From contig OX421495.1 in the NCBI GenBank assembly GCA_949126835.1, positions 31,553,320-31,617,319 on the forward strand: 64,000 nucleotides of DNA, read 5' to 3'. The translations under genes were made by a program, and so were the position numbers. The notes beneath the pieces are model-generated. The model was not told the origin of the DNA. It worked only from the letters and a program-made list of their open reading frames with translations, and did not search any database. This document shows, piece after piece, positions 55,791-64,000 of the stretch. This DNA is from Anisus vortex. Taxonomy: Eukaryota > Mollusca > Gastropoda > Planorbidae. Positions within the stretch are counted from its first letter, which is position 1. Every line of letters starts with the position of its first letter.

Positions 55791-58700
55791 TATTAACTGT
55801 TTTTATAGTTCTATTAGTCTATGTGTTCTGTGTGGCTGATGATATATTAAAGAAAGTAGCAAGCTGGTGAATCCGCCCTACTTATCTCAATAATAGTTGA
55901 TGGAAATATAAATTTTGCGATATATAACCAATTACTGCAATAGCGCCATACTCCTTGACTAGACCAGCCGGGGGTGTGAGTACAAATTACTGCACCCTGA
56001 CGTGTCTGTAAGGCCAAAATTCAAACCACCTACGACATATATGTGGGCTCGTGCCGCGGATTGAACCCGAAGAGCGCCAGATATGCACATCTTACATAAA
56101 GAACTCTCTGGAGCTAGGAATATACATTCGACGCTTAGATATCGCTGGGGGCTCGCCATACATCAACTTCGTCAACCACTACAAACAGCATCACATCGTT
56201 CCTGATAGCCGCTGCTCCTGTCAACACCTGATTGTACTCGTCACCCGCCTGCACCTGTCACCTTAGATCACAGAACCCTCACCTGACAGCATATCAAACT
56301 GCTTAGCCTACACCTGTCTTCTGCCAGTACAGATCAAGTCAGACGTCATCTGCCTGCACTTGGCACCGTGGAATCACCTGCCTGCACTTGGCACCGTGGA
56401 CATCACCTGCCTGCACGTGGCACCGTGGACAGCACCTGCCTGCACTTGGCACCGTGGACAGCAACTGCTTGCACTTGGCACCGTGGACAGCACCTGCCTG
56501 CATTTGGCACCGTGGACAGCACCTGCCTGCACTTTTCAACACAGACATCACCTGTATGTGCCTGACACCATAGGCGACACTTTTAACCTACATTCGCATG
56601 TTCACTGCCTGTCACAAGCCGTAGAGACATCCTTCTGCTTACCTCACCTCCCAAGATACAACGCCCGCAGTCTTAACTCCACAGGACCACAAGCCAGCTG
56701 TATCAAGAGTGTATGGTTTTGAATGAAAGTCTCAATAAAACGCAAGGTGAGTGTTCGTTTTTTGTATCTTGGTGGGTCAGTGTCCAATTTCCAGTGATCA
56801 GTCAATCAGTTAGCTATTATCATGTTGTACGAGTTACATAATTTTAGTCTTTAATAAAAGACATAGCTATTAAGACTCATTGACAGTGAGTTATTAGTAT
56901 TTACATTCATTAAAAAGGTAGGAGATAATTTTCCGTAAAACGATAGGAAACGCGTCACAGGTTTTAAAATGTAAATTAACATTAGAAGAGAAAGTTCCGA
57001 GAACAAGAAATGTAAAGAACAATTAATATGGCATAGAAATTGTCCTCAACAGGACGCAACATATAAAATGCAAATGTACAGCCCACTCGCCTTCCCATCA
57101 ACAATAGCGCCCCGACAGGGCAACCCTAAACACTCACCGACCATGTAAGTCAACATTTCCCTTAACACCGACCCATAAAAACCACCTTCCCGTGGTCGTC
57201 AATGATAGGAGTGAGACTTAAATTGGTGTCCACACCGACTTAGCATAGTCGGCCCCATATTGGCACCTGTTAATCGGGCCAAACCCCTTACCAAGTGGCC
57301 TACCATAGCCCAGTGTAATGAACACGGTGGAAGCAAATGGGCAGCCTTATAGCCAGGTTGTAAGTTCAAATCGGTGGGGAAGAATTATATGTTGTTTAGG
57401 TTTAGGTAAGGAATGTTTTAGGACCAAGCAATCTAGTAAATATGTTATCGCTGACCCTGTAACTAATCGGGTACACTCGGAGGCGGACGACCAAGGGCAC
57501 CGCATGTTAGCACAAGAACAATAATTAACTTCGTATCACCCCCCGCACCAAATCGCACTTAGCCCCGGGCAGCTACCTGCTGTCCCCGCCCTCCGAAACA
57601 CAGGAGAGACTATTACAACTCGCCCAGTTATTCGCGTCCAAGCTTCGGCTGGATATTTTAATCTGAGTCCACACAGGTGGCTATATTTAACGCCCTCCGT
57701 AGAAAGCACACTCGCTAACGGAAAGTAAAATGAGCAATTATCCGCTTCGCCTATCCGCCGCTTCCAAGGAAGTTTACAATTGCCGTAGCCTTTGAAGGGA
57801 CCACACTGTATCCCATTGTCTATATGATGTATTTAGGCCAGACGCCACTGTTGTGAAGACATGGCATTGTCACCTGAAACGGAAATAGACCCCTCCCCTT
57901 TATTGACTATGTGGGAATTCCCCCTCACAGAAATGTAGGTGCATAGCGAGTTTATCGGGATACCTTGGGATATAAATTGAGTGCTAGTCACTGAATCAGG
58001 GTGTGAGACTGCGAATTCACTTTTAAACAAAACAACAACCGAAAAATATATCACTTTCTAGGTCTGTTTATGCTCCAACCATACGTCAATTGCAGTTTGT
58101 ATGGCCCGCATAGTGTAACGTATGCCTATGGTGTACCGTAATTACCGCCGCTGTTCAGAAATCGCCACAATTGGCAATTATCTCAGAATGTTATGTCTTA
58201 CACAAGACTCCGCTATCTTTACGTATATAATGCTCATAGGGCCCCAGAAATTTCTAAGGAAATTTATTTATGCTTACGTCACTGAACTAAAACGTGCTCG
58301 TATTAAGCAAACGCCGGTCATGATTAAAACAACACATTGAAATGTACGCTTACTATAGCTACTCGGTTTCGCATCCAGTATTTTGCAGTCGGTCACAGAG
58401 GAATTTAAACTAAATTCGCCGACCCTTTTCGTCCCTAACTTGTTTGGCAAACATGTAGGACCTTTCTTAGAAAAGAAAAACAGAATGCCATTAGCCAGGT
58501 ACCGCCTCTACGGAGATAACAGTATGATATACTTTGCAAGAATTTCGTTACTAGAAAAATAAACGTATAATATGCCTATCTAATAATTTCGCTAAACCTA
58601 GATCTATTTACTTGAAAGGTATTAGTCAATCATACAAGAAGAAAAAACCATCTGTCAATTTAACACTTAGTCTCTAGTTCAATAGTTTGAAGGTCTATAC

Positions 58701-58830
58701 ACTCTCCAAAGTAGGGAGATAAAAGTAACGAAAATTCGCGCCCCATGCTGCTGTAAATAACTTGTCTGTTGTGTTTAGCGCAACTCTAATTGAGTCTAAT
58801 GCTCACTGCTTACGCCCCCTCCTCTAAAGT
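55791..58830. other. internal non-coding region of the LTR element
   Basis: No gag, protease or polymerase motif was found. Short frames (for example 57318-57524, 57833-58054) show no family. The 30-bp minisatellite at 56346-56540 and an AATAAA at about 56735 lie here. Confidence 0.45.
56346..56540 (+). repeat. 30-bp minisatellite
   Basis: About six copies of a 30-bp word containing CACCTGCCTGCACTTGGCAC and CGTGGACA. Since 30 is divisible by three, all frames stay open and give 10-residue repeats (for example TWHRGQHLPA); this is a by-product and not evidence of a gene. Confidence 0.93.
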
Positions 58831-59149
58831 CTCACAATCAGGCCCCACGAGAGGGGGGTACAGCCGGTACGCCGTACCGGGGCCCATGAGAGTTTAGGGG
58901 GGCCCATAAAGCCAATGAATTTTTTTAAATTAAATTGGCAATTACGCAAGTATTCTTTTAATTGTTGCTATTAATCTAAGAGGAGATGTCCCAAAACCTC
59001 CTACAATCTCACGTGGCGCTGGGGGCCATTAATTTTCATTTTCTCTGAATGTGCACTTGAATATTTTGTTAAATAGGCAATGAAAGCCTTTTGTTGTAAT
59101 ATAGGGCCTAATTATTTTCGATAGCATTTAAAATCTTAGTCTTGGTCAT

Positions 59150-59640
59150 GATTCGTCTGCTGCGCTGCTGCTGTTGGTAATGTGGAGGAGTGTTGTAAAA
59201 CAGTTAAGGCATGGATGACTGCAAAACAGACTTAAATTAAATGATGACAAGACAGAGGCAATTTTCTGTGGTCCTGCTCTCAGTCTACTGAAAACAGCTA
59301 TTACTACGATCAAGGTTGGAGCTTCCGAGATAACGTTGTCCAACACGGTTAGAGATCTTGGCCTTTTTTATTGATAATACAAATATCAATGGTTCCATCA
59401 CAGACACGCATCAAAACTCCTAGTTTGGATGGACACAGAAAGAAGTACCTGGAAATGCGCTCATTTGAATCAGTGGCGCCTTCTCTAAGGAACAGTCTAT
59501 TTCAGACACTGAGAGAATCTGGGACAAGAGAATCTTTTAAAAAGAACAAAAAACCTTTCTCTTTGGCTAGAACATCTGCCACTGCAAATCAAACCAAGAG
59601 CTCACTGAGCATGCTTATTTAATAGCATGGATAGAAGCGC
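59150..59640 (+). pseudogene. LINE ORF2 fragment nested in the hAT element
   Basis: First part reads RLKLNDDKTEAIFCGP and later LSNTVRDLGL, the reverse-transcriptase thumb text of CR1/L2-type LINEs. After an internal deletion it continues with RSFESVAPSLRNSLFQTL and SFKKNKKPFSL, the C-terminus, then GAGCATGCTTATTTAATAGC and GCGCTATAAG of the 3' UTR. The same family as 51625-51975, in the opposite orientation and more decayed. Confidence 0.8.
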
Positions 59641-59949
59641 TATAAGAAATGCCCATTCTTATGTTATCTTCTTATCTCTTTTTTATTATTTTTCTCCAGG
59701 GACGATTACAGATATAGACCTATGAGCCTTACAGGCTTACAGTTCTCCCTCTTAGCTTAGTAGCCTAGGCCTACATACTCTATATCGCTGCATACTAGTA
59801 CGGGAGTCAAAGCTAGTTAGTCGATCCTTTTACACTTTAATGATCTCCTGTGCGCTAGCCACGAGGGGAGGTTGGAGATATCATAATTTTAGACAAATGT
59901 AAATACACATTATTCAGTTGCAGCCTCAATAGTTGGAAAATACTGTCAA

Positions 59950-61002
59950 AGCCTCATGGCATTTCTAGCACCATATGGTCAGATCGAATTGAAAGTGTAA
60001 AAACCATTTGTAGCTCATCTACCAAGGGTTGAGTTGGCTTTGAAAGACATTTTAAAGCTGAATCTTACTCAGAAAAAACAGAAACTAAATCCATGAAATG
60101 TATATGTTTTGTCGGTTCTTTCACTTGCATCATAATGTCAGTCGTGTGGCACAGTATACTAGTCCCTATTGACTTCTGCAACATAGTCATTCAAGCTTGT
60201 GATGCGACTATAGATATGGAAGTTGCAAACATAGAAAGCTTATAATATGCACAACTAGGGGCTTTGCGAAACAGTTGGAAAGCAATGTGGAATGAAGCTA
60301 CGGTTGTTGTAGCCATACTGCAGATAGAAGTACAATTGTTTAGCAACAGCAATACAAGTGCCAGAAAAAGAACAAGATTCCATGATGAGGGTAAACCTGA
60401 TGAAAATGTGAATGAGATGAACGAAACAGAAGAATGCCCTGAGGAAGCCCACTTTCGAAAACACATATTTTATGTTGTATTGGATAGTGTTATTGAAGAG
60501 ATAACAGTTTACAGTTCGGTTCAATTCAGTCAAAGATATTTCGTACACATTCAGCTTTCTTTGGAACTACCAAAAGATGTCAGAAGAAGACTTGAAGTAT
60601 AAAGCTGCTAAGTTAGCAGAAAAGTATTATAATACCATAAGTTGTGAAGACTTTCTTTAGGAAATAATTCACCTAACAAGGGTTCACAATGCAAATTTTG
60701 GTAAAGAACAGGGTGCATTAGAACAGTTAAATGCTTTGGTAAATTCCGAATTATAAATGTTTTTTAATAACATAAGTGTCAGTTCGAGGATGTCCCTTAC
60801 ATCACCAGCCACAGTAGCATTAGCAGAGAGGAGCTTCAGTAAAATTAAGCTTATCACCATAAGGTCCACCATAAGTCAGGATCGCCTGCACAACTTGGCT
60901 AGGCTCAGTATTGAGTCTGGCACTGAAAGACAAATAAACTTTGACACGGTAATTCGTACTTTTGCCAAGAAAAAGGCACGCAATTTAAGGCAGCCCTGTT
61001 AA
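59950..61002 (+). pseudogene. hAT transposase, decayed C-terminal half
   Basis: Fragments in several frames follow the order of a ZMYM1-type hAT transposase. WSDRIESVKTI near 59975 recalls the TRWxxR region. MEVANIESL is followed by a frame at 60264-60602 with SARKRTRFHDE and EEAHFRKHIFYVVLDSV. The hAT dimerisation motif is at about 60790-60990 (TSPATVALAERSFSKIKLI, STISQDRLHNLARLSIE, then FAKKKARN). Active hAT transposases cut and paste DNA with an RNase H-like core; here the N-terminal half is missing and stops interrupt the rest. Confidence 0.88.
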
Positions 61003-61925
61003 TAAAACTAGTTTTTTTCTTCTGTCTTTTTTTTAATCATTCATGTAGGCCTTTTGATGTATTTTCTGTTGACTATTTTTTTTCACCAAACAGTAAGTGT
61101 TACCGTATTGTTGTGATAGTATTATTAAATACTAAGTAGCATAGACTTGAGCACACGTTGAATTAGGTTCAGATGAAAATAGTTTATTACATAGACATAG
61201 TACACAAAACTTCATTGGACGAATAAGATCATTACACACAGTTCTCAATAGTCTTTCAAATATTCACTTATATGTTACTTTAATAATCTCCATACATTTC
61301 TTCTCACTAGTACACTGATTGTATCTAGCTCTTTAAACAGACTTTAATTATACAATAATATTCTAAGTCCCACTTTGGACTTGAATCCTTAAACACTCAG
61401 TCTAAAATAACTTATTATAGAAATACCACCTTCTATCTGAAGGATCCAACATGTACTGATTATTCACACTATCATTCTCTCCCTTGTCAACTCTTGACCA
61501 CTCACTCAAATCATGCTTTTCTTACATTCTTCTTTTGCACTACTGTTTATATTTATTTAGAGAAAAACTAAATCAAATAAGCTCACTGTAAAAATCATGT
61601 TTCAGTGAATAAACTGAACTGTAACAGTAAGCATTCAAAAGCTGAATTATTTCGGCATATTTGTAAATAATTAGATCAATTCTGATCAATATTGAAGTGG
61701 AGGAACAATTAGATCTACAACAATTTAAACTAAGAACTATGTACTTGATTGATGTATTTTTGTAATAGACCTGCAAGGCTGTGATTGAAATGATTACACT
61801 CTAATGGTAAATGGTAACACTTATGACAGTTTCATAAAATGGTCCACAGACCTTTTAAAAAGTTTCCTGATTCTTCAAACGTACGTAATAGGCCTACAAA
61901 TAAATCATCTAGATATGACTAGTGT
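61003..61925. other. right non-coding part of the hAT element
   Basis: No gene seen. AT-rich, followed by a G-run (about 61948-61970) close to the right end. Confidence 0.5.
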
Positions 61926-62027
61926 TAGAAAAAAAAAGGTGTTTGGCCGGGAGGGGGGGGGGGGAGGGGGCCCACAAAAGATCTCGTACCGGCATCTTTT
62001 TTTTCTCTCGAGGGCCCTGCTCACAAT

Positions 62028-62708
62028 AATCGAGGTCCGATTGAAAACTCAAAGTAATAAAATATAGCTCAATTATCTACCGCTAACTTTGATTTGAATA
62101 AGCTTATGTTGTCCTTAATACGCGTAACTTACGACCAGGGAAGTCATAAGAAATACATTTTATTTAGTTCTCTTTTTGAGTCATTTACTCGCTGTTACTT
62201 TTAATAGTTTAATAGTTCATTTAAAAACAAACAATATCTGAGGTTAAGTTTAACAGTGAATTCTTAAAGATATATAATACTCGTCGATATTATAATAGTT
62301 GTGTAATATTATGGACTGATCTCTGATTCTTGGTCACGGCTTATCCGTTGATATGATCGGGCACTCAAATACTGCAAGAATGTGTGAGCGAGTATATAAA
62401 TGCATGATTATTTGTGTTTTTTTTTATTATTTTGCCTTTACTTTTGCATCCATTTATCTGTTTGATTTTTCTATATTTACTATTGAGATATGTAAACTAC
62501 TGTAGATTGTTAAATTTATGTACATCTATTTCCCTACTACCCCTGCACTTCCCGTGCAGTTATAGGTTCGCAATACATATTGAGTTTTATAATTAGTCCT
62601 ATGGAGGAGTCTTAATTAGGTGTGACCTTTTGAACTGTAATGTTCGTGAACTTCCTGTTCTATTGTTAAACTAATAAACAAAAAAAGCATGCTTTTACTG
62701 GTGTTTGA
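62028..62708. other. internal LTR-element DNA without visible features
   Basis: AT-rich, no motif or repeat recognised. It joins directly to the segment shared with the left edge of the window. Confidence 0.45.
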
Positions 62709-63198
62709 CAATTGATTTCAACCTCGACGGCCAGTTCTAGTCTTTTAGAATTATACAAAGGATACAATATTAGTTATGAGGAATCCGTTTTTAACATCAA
62801 AAGTGAGTAGGCGATAATTAATACTCAAGTGTCAGTCGCGTGAGCTAAAATGTTTATTTGTTTACAAAATAAATGAGTCAAGAGTTGCGTTTTCTTGGTT
62901 ATTGAAAAACAAAATGCGTAAATTCATAAAAACGAATAACAAAAATTCTTTTCAAATCTTTTGCATTAAGCAATAAGTTTGATATTTTAAAAAGGTGATT
63001 TTTCACTTCTGACTTCCACAATACATTTTTTTATTTTGTAAACATCTTTTGGAAATGAAATAAATTTGAATCCCCAACAAATTTAAGTACAACCAGTAAA
63101 GTAGCACACAGACATTGTTTCGAAGAAAATGATCGAATAAGAACGGAAATGTTATTGCATGTGACCTTTTATGCATGCATACACGTTAATACTTGTCC
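62709..63198 (+). repeat. 3' internal segment shared with window start
   Basis: Colinear with 1-482, differing by scattered substitutions and a few small insertions (for example the added TTTTCAAATC near 62950). Confidence 0.85.
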
Positions 63199-63202
63199 AT
63201 TT

Positions 63203-63215
63203 AAGAGGGGAGATA
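63203..63215 (+). other. polypurine tract before the 3' LTR
   Basis: AAGAGGGGAGATA immediately upstream of TGTGACGC, the usual place where plus-strand DNA synthesis of an LTR retrotransposon is primed. Confidence 0.7.
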
Positions 63216-64000
63216 TGTGACGCTCGTCACATTTATTTTTAAACTAAGGAATTCGATGTTTGAAGATTTTAAAATTATAGGTCGATATTTTACTGTCTCC
63301 TTGACCCTCTAGGTGGTGTAAGATAGCTGAGATTGGAGGCCCAACCTCAATGCCCCTCCCTTTCCTTCCCCTCCAGCCCTTGGATGTTTTATTGTGTTAA
63401 GAAGTGACATTGTCCTTTCAAATAGTCAGTAAAGAAACCAATACAATAGCCCTGTCTTTGTTCAGTTTTGAGATAAGACCACACCCAGAGACTAAACTGA
63501 CCCATTCATTTCCTACTGCACCGGTCCTTCCCCTTTTTCCTGGCAGGTTTATGACATAATTGCCATGTAAAGTGACCACGGTTATAGATTCCGGATAGTG
63601 TCAAACGCCCAGAAAGGTTCCCCTCCATAATTATAGTTTGGAAACTCAGTCTGTTATTGTTAGGCTGGCCATTGATATTCTCCCCCCCTGTGTCTTTAAG
63701 GAAACTGTTCAATGTTGGCCAATCAAACGGTCCTGTTTAGTCACGTGTTTGGGATGTCCAACCAGAATTATTCCAGATAGAAAAAAGGAAATTTACACTG
63801 AAAGTTCTTCAGTGCATCTGAGAGACTCCTTATAGGAAACATCTCTCGGTATTGGTGCGGGGAGGTGATACCCTGCTAGTATAGCCAGTCTAGTTTAATT
63901 TAACTAAATATTTCATTATTTTCACCTGCACAACTTAGTGATTTAGTTTGCATTTGTTACATCAGATCATCCGATATTTGACATTAGTACTTTTGTTTTC
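63216..64000 (+). repeat. 3' LTR, cut off by the window end
   Basis: Matches 54963-55747 with few differences (shorter C-run at about 63680, single-base changes). The right end and flanking duplication lie outside the window. Confidence 0.75.

Larger units (their letters stand above)
58839..62019 (+). mobile_element. 3181-bp hAT transposon with matching ends
   Basis: Left end CAGGCCCCACGAGAG and right end (inverted) CAGGGCCCTCGAGAG match at 13 of 15 positions, with further shared CCGGTACG and GGGCCC words inside. The flanks carry the perfect 8-bp duplication CTCACAAT (58831-58838, 62020-62027). A decayed hAT transposase lies inside in plus orientation, and a LINE fragment was inserted near the left side. 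It interrupts the LTR element. Confidence 0.93.
54963..64000 (+). mobile_element. large non-coding LTR element (LARD-like), 3' LTR running off the window
   Basis: Two direct copies begin TGTGACGCTCGTCACATTT at 54963 and 63216 and match closely for at least 785 bp up to the window end. The second is preceded by the polypurine run AAGAGGGGAGATA (63203-63215), as at the start of a 3' LTR. The roughly 7.4 kb between them, including a 3.2-kb hAT insertion, shows no gag or pol, so the element would be non-autonomous if it is a single unit. Two independent insertions cannot be ruled out. Confidence 0.65.

Noticed and set aside
56360..56722. Histidine/tryptophan-rich repeat protein
   Set aside because: The 30-bp minisatellite is open in all frames. 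There is no start context, domain or conservation to support a gene.
60191..60548. Minus-strand frames of 90-97 residues over the hAT transposase
   Set aside because: They are antisense shadows of the plus-strand transposase fragments, which carry the recognisable motifs.

Overview
This looks like AT-rich, repeat-dominated DNA from an animal nuclear genome. No intact cellular gene, rRNA or functional tRNA could be supported. The mix of Helitron, hAT, CR1/L2-like and RNase H-bearing LINEs, a tRNA-derived SINE, an LTR element with integrase ahead of reverse transcriptase, and large tandem arrays with CAGC/CTGG and TATG microsatellites would suit an invertebrate, perhaps a mollusc. That taxonomic guess is weak.

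Layout. 1-482 is a copy of the 3' internal part of an LTR element seen again at 62.7 kb. 1972-2124 is a 153-bp hAT MITE with a perfect 8-bp target duplication. About 2351-5745 is a decayed Helitron (HUH/Y2 Rep plus PIF1 helicase). 5891-6104 is a minus-strand SINE. 7200-8978 is a decayed minus-strand LINE, and a second, 5'-truncated but open-frame LINE (8387-8951) is nested in it with an 11-bp target duplication.

The core of the window (8979-49646) is a roughly 40-kb inverted super-array. Ten head-to-tail units of about 1.5-2.1 kb run forward (9050-26980) and nine units run in reverse (32427-49552). Both outer edges stop at the same point of the unit, a TATATATA tract expanded into a (CATAT)n microsatellite. 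Units come in two main forms. A units hold a 19-bp minisatellite (ACCGGGCAATG core). B units hold a roughly 0.74-kb element with 32-bp terminal inverted repeats and 8-bp target duplications; inside it is a conserved short reading frame resembling the start of a THAP zinc finger. This suggests a non-autonomous P-like transposon that was trapped in, and amplified with, a satellite.

The centre between the arms (26981-32426) holds a possible last exon with a poly(A) signal, a decayed Gypsy reverse-transcriptase fragment, and a broken LTR element with protease then integrase then reverse-transcriptase/RNase H remnants (the Gmr1-like order).

Right of the array, 49852-52770 and 53041-54670 are two direct copies of one long repeat. 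The first was later hit by a 219-bp hAT MITE, a tRNA-like insert and two LINE fragments. From 54963 to the window end is a large LTR element without visible coding capacity (LTRs at 54963 and 63216, polypurine tract at 63203). It was interrupted by a 3181-bp hAT transposon (58839-62019) with matching ends, a perfect 8-bp target duplication and a decayed transposase. The window is best read as nested mobile elements around one unusual satellite, not as a set of cooperating genes.
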